Of a DNA stretch of 64,000 nucleotides, positions 40,745 through 48,532 are shown one piece after another (position 1 is the stretch's first letter; each line of letters opens with the position of its first letter). This DNA is from Dehalococcoidia bacterium (GTDB taxonomy: Bacteria; Chloroflexota; Dehalococcoidia; Lucifugimonadales; Australimonadaceae). The notes under the pieces are model-generated. The model was given only the letters and a program-made list of their open reading frames with translations. It had not been told where the DNA came from and made no database searches. The position numbers and the translations under genes are program-made. Location: contig JAJEFD010000002.1 in assembly GCA_022820645.1 (NCBI GenBank), positions 1-64,000 of the forward strand, written 5' to 3'.

Positions 40745-41884
40745 ATGGGAGAGATCGTCTGGGCCGCAGGATCGGTGCACGCGCCACAGTTGCTGACGAG
40801 GCCCCCGCAGGAAGACCAGGCGCAGTTGCAGGCGGGGATAGACGCGATGGGCGTGCTCGGCAGCGAGCTGGACGCCACCCAACCGGACGTGCTCATCCTT
40901 ATCGGCATCGACCACGTCGAAACGTTCTTCCCCGGCTCGGTGCCCGCGTTCGCGGTCATCACCGGCGACACCGCGACCGCGGAGTTCGCGGGACACGAGT
41001 ACGAGGTCCCCATCCACCAGGAGATGGCGCTCGCGCTGTTGAACGGCCTCGTGGAGGACGGCATCGACCTCGCGTACGCGCACGAGGCGCTGCTCGGCCA
41101 CGCGTTCGCGACGCCGCTGGAGTACATCCACCAGGGCAGGGCGATCCCCATCGTGCCGATGTTCGTGAACGTCTACCTGCCGCCGCTGCCGACGACGCAC
41201 CGCTGCATCCAGGTCGGGGAGGCGATGCGCAAGGTCATCGAATCGAGACCGGAGAAGGTGGCGATACTCGCGAGCGGCGGGCTGTCGCATTACCCCGGCA
41301 CGTGGAAGTACTTCTACCCGGAGTACGAGTTCGACCACTGGGTCATCCAGGAGTTGGAGGAGGGCAGGCCGGAGTCGCTGCTGGAGCTGACCGGCGAGCA
41401 ATTGGACGAGGTCGGCAACACGGAGCTGCTGCCGTGGCTGATCATGTTCGGCGCTACCGGCAACCGGCGCGGCGAGCTGCTCAGCTACCAGCCGACGTCG
41501 CACCACGGCCATGGCGTCATGCGCTTCATCCCGGACCGCGGCGGGCGCGGGCAGGAGCCTCGCGACATCCCGAAGTTCGGCGGCTTCGAGTTCAAGGGAC
41601 AGGGCTACGAGTTCTACAAGTACCCGACGCTGGAGACGTACCCTCTGAACAAGGCGCTGTTCGAGCTGCGGCGCGACGAGGGCCTGCGTGCGCGGTTCGT
41701 GCGCGACATGGACGGCGTCGCGGCGGAGCTTGGCGTGACGGGTGAGCAGGCGGCGGCGCTCAAGACGATGAGTACGGACGTGCTTGCGAAGGCGGGAGCG
41801 CACGGCATCCTCGCCATCACGACGACGCTCACGCTTCAGCGCTCTGCGAAAGAGGCGGGCATCGAGATCACGTCAGTCGCCTGA
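40745..41884 (+). CDS. LigA-LigB fused extradiol dioxygenase-like protein
   Basis: A 379-residue protein. Residues 1-280 form a LigB-type catalytic domain: His12 in GSVHAPQLL, LIGIDHVETFF and ASGGLSHYPG. Residues about 295-370 resemble the LigA small subunit (YPLNKALFELRRDEGLRARF, ELGVTGEQAAALK, LAKAGAHGILA). In protocatechuate 4,5-dioxygenase these are separate chains, so this is a LigBA fusion. Ring cleavage of a protocatechuate- or gallate-like catechol is suggested. AAGGAGAGAGTCGC supports the ATG. Confidence 0.88.
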   Translation: MGEIVWAAGSVHAPQLLTRPPQEDQAQLQAGIDAMGVLGSELDATQPDVLILIGIDHVETFFPGSVPAFAVITGDTATAEFAGHEYEVPIHQEMALALLNGLVEDGIDLAYAHEALLGHAFATPLEYIHQGRAIPIVPMFVNVYLPPLPTTHRCIQVGEAMRKVIESRPEKVAILASGGLSHYPGTWKYFYPEYEFDHWVIQELEEGRPESLLELTGEQLDEVGNTELLPWLIMFGATGNRRGELLSYQPTSHHGHGVMRFIPDRGGRGQEPRDIPKFGGFEFKGQGYEFYKYPTLETYPLNKALFELRRDEGLRARFVRDMDGVAAELGVTGEQAAALKTMSTDVLAKAGAHGILAITTTLTLQRSAKEAGIEITSVA

Positions 41885-41965
41885 TCCCCTCTCCTGAGGG
41901 AGAGGGTGCGCATTGAGATGCGCGGGCGAGGGCCCTGAGTGGAGGTAGCGTGGTGAGTGAGGGTG
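41882..41965. repeat. Repeat copy after the LigAB gene
   Basis: A cccctctcctgagggagagg hairpin, gcgcattgagatgcgcgggcg and gtagcgtggtgagtgagggtg units, as at 38429. It begins at the stop codon of the dioxygenase gene. Confidence 0.7.
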
Positions 41966-41987
41966 AGTACCGCCAGGGAACGCATTG

Positions 41988-42554
41988 ATGACTACCGACG
42001 CACGCTCCCGCTGCCCGTGGCCGGGCGCCGACGACCTGATGCTCCGCTATCACGACGAGGAGTGGGGCGTTCCGACGCACGACGAACGGACGCTGTTCGA
42101 GTTCCTGGCGCTGGAGGCCGCGCAGGCTGGACTCTCCTGGCGGACGATACTCCACAAGCGCGAGGCGTTCGTGCGCGCGTTCGACGGCTTCCACCCGGAG
42201 CATGTCGCGCTCCTGGGCGACGCGGACGTCGAGCGGATGCTGCAGGACCCCGGCATCGTGCGGAACCGCCTGAAGCTGCGGGCCATCGTCCACAATGCGC
42301 AGCGGTTCATCGAGGTACAGCGCGAGTTCGGGTCGTTCGACGCCTACCTCTGGGGCTTCTTCGGCGGCGCGCTGCCGAGGCCGGAAGTGCTGACCGGCGA
42401 CATGGTCCCCGCGACGACACCGGAGTCCGACGCGCTCTCCACAGACCTGAAGAAGCGCGGCTTCAAGTTCGTTGGCTCGACCATCGTGTACGCATACATG
42501 CAGTCGGTGGGGCTCGTGAACGACCACGTCACGGGCTGCTTCAGGGCGCCGTAG
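41988..42554 (+). CDS. tag: DNA-3-methyladenine glycosylase I
   Basis: A 188-residue TagI protein. The opening RCPWPGADDLMLRYHDEEWG carries the first zinc Cys and substrate-pocket Trp/Tyr; LSWRTILHKREAF, RNRLKLRAIVHNA and the C-terminal GSTIVYAYMQSVGLVNDH are the family's other boxes with the terminal zinc His/Cys (VTGCF). It excises 3-methyladenine in base excision repair. ATG at 41988 is used; a TTG codon directly precedes it. Convergent with the ABC permease gene. Confidence 0.95.
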   Translation: MTTDARSRCPWPGADDLMLRYHDEEWGVPTHDERTLFEFLALEAAQAGLSWRTILHKREAFVRAFDGFHPEHVALLGDADVERMLQDPGIVRNRLKLRAIVHNAQRFIEVQREFGSFDAYLWGFFGGALPRPEVLTGDMVPATTPESDALSTDLKKRGFKFVGSTIVYAYMQSVGLVNDHVTGCFRAP

Positions 42555-42555
42555 G

Positions 42556-44169
42556 CTATCGCTCTTCCTGCTCCCTGAGGATGAGCAGGGTGGTGGGGAT
42601 GCCGGCGGCGATGATGAGCAGGATGGCGGGCATCGCGGCGCGAGCGAAGAACGCCTCCGACGCCGCGCTCCAGACGGACGTGGCGAGCGTACGGAAGCCG
42701 GTCGGACTGAGGATGAGGGTCGCGGGCAGTTCCTTCATCGTGAGCAGGAAGACGAGCGCGGCCCCGGCCGCGATGCCCTTCGACAGCATCGGCAAGGTCA
42801 CGAGCCGGAAGGCGTGGAACGGCGTCTTGCCGAGGCTGCGCGCGGCCTCCTCCAGCCTGGGACTGACCTGCTTCAGTGCGGTCTGCGTCGCGCCCACGGA
42901 CGCCGGAAGGAAGAGGACGACGTAGGCGGTCACGAGGAGGAAGGTCGTCTGGTAGACCGGTGTGAGGACGGACGCGCCGAAGAAGACGAACGCCAGCGCA
43001 ACCGCGAGCCCGGGCAGGGCGAATCCGACGTAGGCGAGGCGCTCCAGCACCGAGGAGATCCAGCCGGGGTAGCGGACGGTGAGGAGCGCGACAGGCGTAG
43101 CGGCAACCGCGGCGGCGCCTGCGGCAAGGGCGGAGACGTAGATGGTGCTGAGGGTGTTGCTCCACAGCAGGTCGAGCGGTTCGCCCGCGGCGACGCCGCG
43201 CACGACCCAGTAGACGAGGAGTGCCATGGGGCCGGCGAGCGAGAAGAACACGACTGCCGCAGCATAGAGCGCGGCGGGCCATCGCCATCGTCCCAGGCTC
43301 GCGACGTGAGGCATGCGCTGCGCCCCGGGTGTGATGCGGTGGTAGACGGCGCTTCCTCTCGTGCGGCTCTCCGCGATGAGCAGCGCGATGGCGAGGGCGG
43401 TGAGCGCCAGCGAGAGCGCGGCGGCGATGCTGCGGTCGAACGCGGTCTCGTACTGGATGAAGATGACCCAGGTGAACGTCTGGTAGCGCAGCAGTGAAAC
43501 GGCCCCGAAGTCGCTGAGCGTGTAGAGCGCGACGAGCAGGGAGCCCGCGACGATGGCCGGTCGGAGCAGGGGCAAGGTTACGGAAAAGAACGCTTCCGTG
43601 GACGACCTGCCGAGGCTGCGGGCAGCCTCCTCCATCGCGGGGTCCATCCGTTGTATCGCTGCCTTCACCGGCAGCATGACGTAGGGGAAAGAGAGCAGCG
43701 TGAGCGTGAGCGCTGCGCCGGGCAGCCCGAAGATGGACGGCAGGCGGTCGACGCCGAGCGGTTCGAGCCAGCCCTGCGCCATGCCCTTCGGGCCGAGCGC
43801 GGTGATGACGAGCAGTGCGAAAACGTAGCTGGGGATGGCGAGCGGCAGCGCGGTGAGCATCCCGAACGTCCGGCGGTACGGCATATCCGTGCGGAGCGTG
43901 AGCCACGCAAGCGAGACGCCGATGGCCGCGCAGGCGGCGGTGACGATGCCGACGAGCACGACGGTGCGGACGAGGATGCCGAGCGTCCGCATGCTGAAGA
44001 GTACGTCCAGCCCTGCCGTGCCTGACTCGAGCGTCCGCACGAGGAGGTAGACGGGCGGCAGAAGCATGAGGAGCCCGATGGCCGCGGCGGGCAGCCAGAT
44101 GAAGACCGGCGGCATCCTGACAGGCCGGACCCTGTGCTGCTCCTCGGGAGTGTTCGTTACGCGCTGCAC
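42556..44169 (-). CDS. Ferric-iron-type ABC transporter permease (FbpB/ThiP-like, duplicated)
   Basis: A 537-residue protein with about twelve membrane helices, made of two CysW-type permease halves. Each half has an EAA loop (EEAARSLGRSSTEAFFSVTL and EEAARSLGKTPFHAFRLVTL) that contacts the ATPase. The GTG at 44169 is the likely start. It follows the binding-protein gene by 94 bases on the same strand. No ATPase gene follows before the convergent tag gene, so the nucleotide-binding subunit must be encoded elsewhere. Confidence 0.92.
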   Translation of the reverse strand: MQRVTNTPEEQHRVRPVRMPPVFIWLPAAAIGLLMLLPPVYLLVRTLESGTAGLDVLFSMRTLGILVRTVVLVGIVTAACAAIGVSLAWLTLRTDMPYRRTFGMLTALPLAIPSYVFALLVITALGPKGMAQGWLEPLGVDRLPSIFGLPGAALTLTLLSFPYVMLPVKAAIQRMDPAMEEAARSLGRSSTEAFFSVTLPLLRPAIVAGSLLVALYTLSDFGAVSLLRYQTFTWVIFIQYETAFDRSIAAALSLALTALAIALLIAESRTRGSAVYHRITPGAQRMPHVASLGRWRWPAALYAAAVVFFSLAGPMALLVYWVVRGVAAGEPLDLLWSNTLSTIYVSALAAGAAAVAATPVALLTVRYPGWISSVLERLAYVGFALPGLAVALAFVFFGASVLTPVYQTTFLLVTAYVVLFLPASVGATQTALKQVSPRLEEAARSLGKTPFHAFRLVTLPMLSKGIAAGAALVFLLTMKELPATLILSPTGFRTLATSVWSAASEAFFARAAMPAILLIIAAGIPTTLLILREQEER

Positions 44170-44263
44170 TGCGGCTATCTTTCACACTGACGGCTGCCGG
44201 CGCAATGGGAGAGCAACGGCCCGGCGCCGGGGAGGAACGACGCCGGGCCGGGTGGAGAGCTTG

Positions 44264-45334
44264 CTACGGGAGTGCGCCGAGGTCACGCAGGATCGCGGTC
44301 GTGCCGTCGAGGTCGGCGAGGTCGGCAAGTGCGATGTCGGGCCTCGCGATCTCGTCGAGCGGTGTCAGCAGACGGTTGACGTTCACGCCTTCGACGAGGG
44401 GGTACTCGAAGGTCTGGCCCGCAAAGAACTGCTGGGCCACCGTTCCGAGCAGGAACTCGACGAAGCGCTCGGCGTTCTCGCGGTTCTCCGCGGTGCTGAG
44501 GATTCCCGCGCCGGAGACCATGACGAGCGCGCCGGGACCGCCGCCGGACGGGTGGTAGTTGCGCGCACCGAAATCTTCTCCTTCCTCGGAGATGAAGCGA
44601 TAGAGGTAGTAGTGGTTGACGAGCCCGATGTCGATCTCGCCCGCTGCGACGGCGGCGACCTGCGGCGTGTTCTTCGGGTAGATGGTTGCGCCGTTGGCGA
44701 CCATGCCTTCGATCCACTCGGCGGTCTTTTCTTCGCCCCAGAGCTTGCGCATGCCGGTGACCATGGTGAGGAACGAGCCGTTGGTTGGCGCCCAGCCGAC
44801 ACGCCCCTTCCACTTCGGATCGGTCAGCTCGAAGATGTCGGCGGGGAGCTCGCCCTCCGGCACCCGGTCCGGGCTGTAGACGAGCACGCGAGCCCTGCCG
44901 GAGACGCCGGCCCAGAGTCCCTGCGGCGACCGCGCCCACTCCGGCGAGCGCTCCAGGATGTCGGCGGGCAGAGGAGCGAGCAGGGATTCGACCGCGCCCA
45001 GCCCACCGGGGTCCTGCGCGTAGAAGACGTCTGCGGGGCTGTTCGCGCCTTCCTCGAGGAGCGTGGCGGCGAGCGACGCGGTACCGCCGTACTTGACCTC
45101 GACGTCGATGCCGGTCACGTCGGCGAACTGTTGAATGATGGGGTCGACGAGGCTCTCGCCGCGCCCGGAGTAGACGATGAGCGAACCGGTGCCCTGCGGC
45201 GCCGGCGTGGGCGTCGCCTGGGGTTGCGCGGTCGGCGTGGCGGTGGCGTCGGCGCCGCACGCAGCCACGGCTGCGGCAGCGATGGCGAGCGTTGCGGCGG
45301 CGAGCGCTCGCCGCAGATGGGATAGGAGTTGCAT
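44264..45334 (-). CDS. Ferric-iron-type ABC transporter binding lipoprotein
   Basis: A 356-residue type 2 periplasmic-binding-fold lipoprotein of the FbpA/FutA kind. The signal peptide ends AAVAACGAD (lipobox), and a short Thr-Pro linker precedes LIVYSGRGESLVDPIIQQF. Later VNHYYLYRF carries Tyr residues of the kind that bind Fe(III). GCAGGAGC lies 11 bases upstream of the ATG at 45334. Promoter and palindromic operator lie just upstream. It is the first gene of the operon. Confidence 0.92.
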   Translation of the reverse strand: MQLLSHLRRALAAATLAIAAAAVAACGADATATPTAQPQATPTPAPQGTGSLIVYSGRGESLVDPIIQQFADVTGIDVEVKYGGTASLAATLLEEGANSPADVFYAQDPGGLGAVESLLAPLPADILERSPEWARSPQGLWAGVSGRARVLVYSPDRVPEGELPADIFELTDPKWKGRVGWAPTNGSFLTMVTGMRKLWGEEKTAEWIEGMVANGATIYPKNTPQVAAVAAGEIDIGLVNHYYLYRFISEEGEDFGARNYHPSGGGPGALVMVSGAGILSTAENRENAERFVEFLLGTVAQQFFAGQTFEYPLVEGVNVNRLLTPLDEIARPDIALADLADLDGTTAILRDLGALP

Positions 45335-45379
45335 AAGGTTGTAGCTCCTGCGTTGCATTAGGTTGGCCTGTGCATTGAA

Positions 45380-45395
45380 GTTAGTACGCACTAAC
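45380..45395. promoter_or_regulatory. Palindromic operator of the iron-type ABC operon
   Basis: A perfect inverted repeat, GTTAGT-ACGC-ACTAAC, just downstream of the predicted transcription start of the minus-strand operon. A near-repeat pair TTGCATTAGGTTG (45353-45365) and TTGCATAAGGTTG (45329-45341) with a 24-base period lies next to it, the second overlapping the start codon. GGTTAG-type half-sites recall DtxR/IdeR-family boxes; which regulator binds is not known. Confidence 0.6.
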
Positions 45396-45405
45396 CTTGT
45401 GAAGG

Positions 45406-45434
45406 AGTTTATGCAACTGTTCTCGATTGTCAAG
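45406..45434 (-). promoter_or_regulatory. Sigma-70-type promoter of the iron-type ABC operon
   Basis: On the minus strand TTGACA (45434-45429), a 17-base spacer, and TAAACT (45411-45406). Transcription would start near 45399, placing the palindrome at about +4 to +19, where a bound repressor would block initiation. Confidence 0.7.
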
Positions 45435-45459
45435 GGGTGCTGAAGAACGGAGGCGGCGG

Positions 45460-45642
45460 TCAGCCGGGGTAGCCGGGTGGGAGGAGGTTGGGGATGGAGT
45501 CGCGGATGGGATAGGCGGTGCCGCACTCCGTGCAGGTGAGCGTGCCGGCCACGACGTCGTCGCCGTCGTTGCGCTCCACGGTGAGCGAGAGCGGCGCCTT
45601 GTCGGCGGGGCAGGCGAGGATGTCGATGAGGTCGCGGTGCAT
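45460..45642 (-). CDS. Trm112/YcaR-like small zinc protein
   Basis: A 60-residue protein matching the Trm112-like family: LIDILACPADKAPL, LTCTECGTAYPIRDSIPNLL. Three of the four usual Cys are kept (the second is Asp, as in a common CP-x-DK variant). Proteins of this type are often partners or activators of methyltransferases. No clear operon partner is adjacent. Confidence 0.85.
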   Translation of the reverse strand: MHRDLIDILACPADKAPLSLTVERNDGDDVVAGTLTCTECGTAYPIRDSIPNLLPPGYPG

Positions 45643-45694
45643 CGCGGGCGCTCCGGTGGTTAGCCAGGGGATGATACGTGAGAGATACCGGCGT

Positions 45695-45723
45695 TTGCAT
45701 TGCACGTTGACGCGGGCTACTAT
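45695..45723 (+). promoter_or_regulatory. Candidate promoter of the bicupin 3/TTT-transporter operon
   Basis: TTGCAT (45695-45700), 17-base spacer, TACTAT (45718-45723). Transcription would begin near 45731, giving a leader of about 280 bases with a short ORF and a hairpin. Confidence 0.5.
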
Positions 45724-45790
45724 GCGCCCACCAGAACACGACCCAGACCGACCGAAGTGCAGCGAACGTGACCCTGGAAAGGGGTTAGCG

Positions 45791-45928
45791 ATGGCCCTGC
45801 CGAACGTCCGAAGGTCCGTGGGCACGGCGTCGACGCAAATGTTGATGCCGTTTTCGGCGATGAGCCGCCTTCCCCTCTGCTGTTCGTATCACCGCCCGCG
45901 CGTCATTCCGCCGGGCGGTTTCTCTTGA
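45791..45928 (+). CDS. Candidate Cys-Cys leader peptide of the bicupin 3/TTT operon
   Basis: A 45-residue ORF with a good Shine-Dalgarno (GGAAAGGGG, six bases before the ATG). It has two adjacent Cys codons (TGC TGT, 45878-45883; PLCCSYHRP) eight bases before a hairpin that lies within its final codons. A ribosome paused on the Cys codons would cover the hairpin's 5' arm. It might be a chance ORF, but the same layout occurs before the sulfite-oxidase-like gene. Confidence 0.45.
   Translation: MALPNVRRSVGTASTQMLMPFSAMSRLPLCCSYHRPRVIPPGGFS
45891..45926 (+). terminator. Terminator-like hairpin (candidate attenuator) in the bicupin 3 leader
   Basis: ACCGCCCG (45891-45898) pairs with CGGGCGGT (45912-45919) across a 13-base loop, followed by TTCTCTT. 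No complete plus-strand gene other than the leader ORF lies just upstream, so it probably controls read-through into the operon. Confidence 0.6.
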
Positions 45929-46011
45929 TCGATGGCAAACCCTGTGAACCGGAGCGGGCGCGAACGTGCTCCGGTGGGAGATGAGTGCCGGCCATACGGA
46001 GGAGGGCAGTG

Positions 46012-47175
46012 ATGACAGAAGAACTCAAGGTCACGCAGGCCTCGGAAGACCAGGTCGCCGCTAACAGGGCGGCCCAGCATGGCTACGAAAGCTGGATCAG
46101 GTCCCTCGGCATCCCCGTACACGAGGGCTATTACCTCGATGACCTCCGCACCATCGAACTGGGATGGTGGGAGGAGCGCCAGTGCAACGCCGCGTTCCTC
46201 CAGCTGGAGGGACAGCAGGGCGTGGCGGAGGCCCGTGTTACGGAGATCGCGCCCGGCCAGACGCTCCCGCCGCTGAAGTTTGCGCTGGACGACGTGGTCT
46301 ACGTGCTGGAGGGCCGTGGCTTCTGCACCGTCTCGTCGGACGACGGCGGGAACACACGAACGTTCGAGTGGCAGAAGCACAGCCTCTTCCTGCTGCCCCG
46401 GAACTGCACGCATCAACTCTCCAACGCCCAGGGAGACCTCCCCGCACGGCTGCTGCACAACAACTACCTGCCGGTCGCGATGGTGGGTGTGCCGGACCCC
46501 GAGTTCTTCTTCAACAACTCCTCGGCCTCTGGCGCGGACCGGTTGGCAGGCGAGTTCTACTCGGAGGCGAAGGTGCACAACCGGCCCATCGCCAATGGCC
46601 GCGTGCGCGCGCAGTGGATAGGCAACTTCTTCCCGGACATGCGCTCCTGGGACAAGCTCGTGCCGTTCTACGGACGCGGCGCCGGGGGCACGACGGTGTT
46701 CATCGAGTTCCCGGATTCGCCGATGACGTGCCACATGTCGGTGTTCGATGCGGGCACGTACAAGAAAGGCCACCGCCACGGGCCCGGCTTCGTCATCGTC
46801 ATCCCTCGCGGCGAGGGGTACTCCATCATGTGGCCGGAAGGGCACGAGAAGATCATCATCCCCTGGCATGAGGGCAGCGTATTCGTGCCCCCGGCGCGGT
46901 GGTTCCACCAGCACTTCAACGTGGGCGAGGAGCCGGCGCGTTACCTTGCCCTCCACCCGCCGCGACCGTTCTCCGGCACGGGCGAGCGTGTCGAGAACCC
47001 CGCTGCCAACCAGATCGAATACCCGGACGAGGACCCGTTCATCCGCGAGAAGTTCGAGGGAGAGCTTGGCGCACGCGGGTTCAAGAGCCTCATGCCGGAG
47101 ATCGCTTACCAGGACCGCAACTTCGAATGGGACTACAGCGCCGTCGAGGCGCAAGTGAGGTCGTCACAGACGTAG
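46012..47175 (+). CDS. Two-domain cupin protein (bicupin 3)
   Basis: A 387-residue bicupin, a more distant paralogue of those at 8666 and 31576. The second domain is best conserved: TYKKGHRHGPGFVIV, FHQHFNVGEEPARYLALHPP; the first has LKFALDDVVYVLEGRGFCTV with fewer His residues, so its metal site may be weaker. GGAGGAGGGCAGTG precedes the ATG. It is the first gene of an operon with a tripartite transporter, which suggests it acts on the imported compound. Confidence 0.88.
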   Translation: MTEELKVTQASEDQVAANRAAQHGYESWIRSLGIPVHEGYYLDDLRTIELGWWEERQCNAAFLQLEGQQGVAEARVTEIAPGQTLPPLKFALDDVVYVLEGRGFCTVSSDDGGNTRTFEWQKHSLFLLPRNCTHQLSNAQGDLPARLLHNNYLPVAMVGVPDPEFFFNNSSASGADRLAGEFYSEAKVHNRPIANGRVRAQWIGNFFPDMRSWDKLVPFYGRGAGGTTVFIEFPDSPMTCHMSVFDAGTYKKGHRHGPGFVIVIPRGEGYSIMWPEGHEKIIIPWHEGSVFVPPARWFHQHFNVGEEPARYLALHPPRPFSGTGERVENPAANQIEYPDEDPFIREKFEGELGARGFKSLMPEIAYQDRNFEWDYSAVEAQVRSSQT

Positions 47176-47211
47176 GGAACACAAGCCTGAGATGAGAGGA
47201 GGGCTCTGACC

Positions 47212-48486
47212 ATGAGCTTCAAGGGGACTCTCGCAGCGGCATTCCTTCTGACCTGTCTGTTCATCGTGGCGTGCGGCAGTGAGGCGACGCCCACGCCCAC
47301 CCAACCACCGCCCACCCCCACGCCCGAGTCCGCGGCCCCCGCAGCGCCGACGCCTACGGCTATGGCTCCCGGCGAGCCCACGCCCACACCTGCGCCGGAC
47401 GCCCCCGCTCCAACGGCAGCGCCGCCCACCCCGACGCCCACACTGGCGCCGACGCCCACGCCGCCGCCGTCGTTCGACGCGGAGGCGCACTTCCGCGGCA
47501 AGACGATCAGGCTGATCGTGGGGTTCAACCCCGGCGGAGGAACGGATACGCAGGCCCGCTTCCTCGCAGCCAACTGGGGCCGCTTCATCCCGGGCAACCC
47601 GCGCATCGTCGTTTCCAACCACACACCGCAGATGGCGGCGTCCAACTTCGTCTGGAAGTCCGAACCGGACGGGACGGTGCTCCAGTACACGGCCGGCACC
47701 CTGATCACCGACTCCTTCGAACCGGAGGCTGAGTTCACGGTGTCCGAGTTCGGTCTCATCGGTGCGCCCCAGGGCGGCAACCCCTTCTGGGTCCACCGTG
47801 GAACGCTCCCTTACACGGATATCAGGGACGCGATGGGGAACCCGGATGGCGAGCCGCTCATCCAGACGGGCCCCGGCAGCGCGCCGGAAGTGACCGGCAG
47901 CGCTCTCGGCGGCATGCTGATAGCCGACTGGCTCAACCTGCCCATGGACTACAGGGTTGTCGCAGGTACGGGCACGGAGCAGACGCTCCTCATGATGGAG
48001 CGCGGCGACATCAACGCGATGATCGTCTCGCCGGGGAGCTCCTGGTACACACTGCCCGCCCGGCGCCCCGGCTGGTTCTCCAGCGGCTTCCTGAAGCCCT
48101 TCGCGAGTCTGCTGGTCCCGGGACAGGAGATCCATGCGAATGCGGAGGTCGAGTTCACCGCGCCGCACGCGCGGGAGCTGCTCGAACCGGACCAGGAGTC
48201 CCTGTTCAATGCACTCACGTCCCCCCAGCACGTCGCGTTGAAGCACCTCGCCGGGCCTCCCGGCATGGACCCCGCCGTTCTCGCGACGCTGCGCAAGGCG
48301 TGGGACGACGCCAACGCCGACCCGGAGTTCAACGCGGACTTCGCACGCATCCTCGCCACGGAGGTGTCCTCGGTGCCGGGAGCGCGGCTCCAGCAGATCT
48401 ACACAGACACGGTCGACGGGTACCGCGTGCACCTGGACTCGCTCGGCGAGATACAGGAGAGGTTGTTCAGCAAGTACATCGAGTGA
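47212..48486 (+). CDS. TctC-like substrate-binding lipoprotein (tripartite tricarboxylate transporter family)
   Basis: A 424-residue lipoprotein. The signal peptide ends LFIVACGSE (lipobox), a Thr-Pro-Ala linker spans about residues 26-85, and a Bug/TctC-type binding domain starts at FRGKTIRLIVGFNPGGGTDT, the family's signature. AGAGGAGGGCTC precedes the ATG. It would deliver an organic acid (or similar anion) to the TctA-type permease encoded next. It starts 36 bases after bicupin 3. Confidence 0.92.
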   Translation: MSFKGTLAAAFLLTCLFIVACGSEATPTPTQPPPTPTPESAAPAAPTPTAMAPGEPTPTPAPDAPAPTAAPPTPTPTLAPTPTPPPSFDAEAHFRGKTIRLIVGFNPGGGTDTQARFLAANWGRFIPGNPRIVVSNHTPQMAASNFVWKSEPDGTVLQYTAGTLITDSFEPEAEFTVSEFGLIGAPQGGNPFWVHRGTLPYTDIRDAMGNPDGEPLIQTGPGSAPEVTGSALGGMLIADWLNLPMDYRVVAGTGTEQTLLMMERGDINAMIVSPGSSWYTLPARRPGWFSSGFLKPFASLLVPGQEIHANAEVEFTAPHARELLEPDQESLFNALTSPQHVALKHLAGPPGMDPAVLATLRKAWDDANADPEFNADFARILATEVSSVPGARLQQIYTDTVDGYRVHLDSLGEIQERLFSKYIE

Positions 48487-48532
48487 CATGACGCTGGTCT
48501 GATGCGCACGAAGGCCTGCCGGAGAGGAGCAG

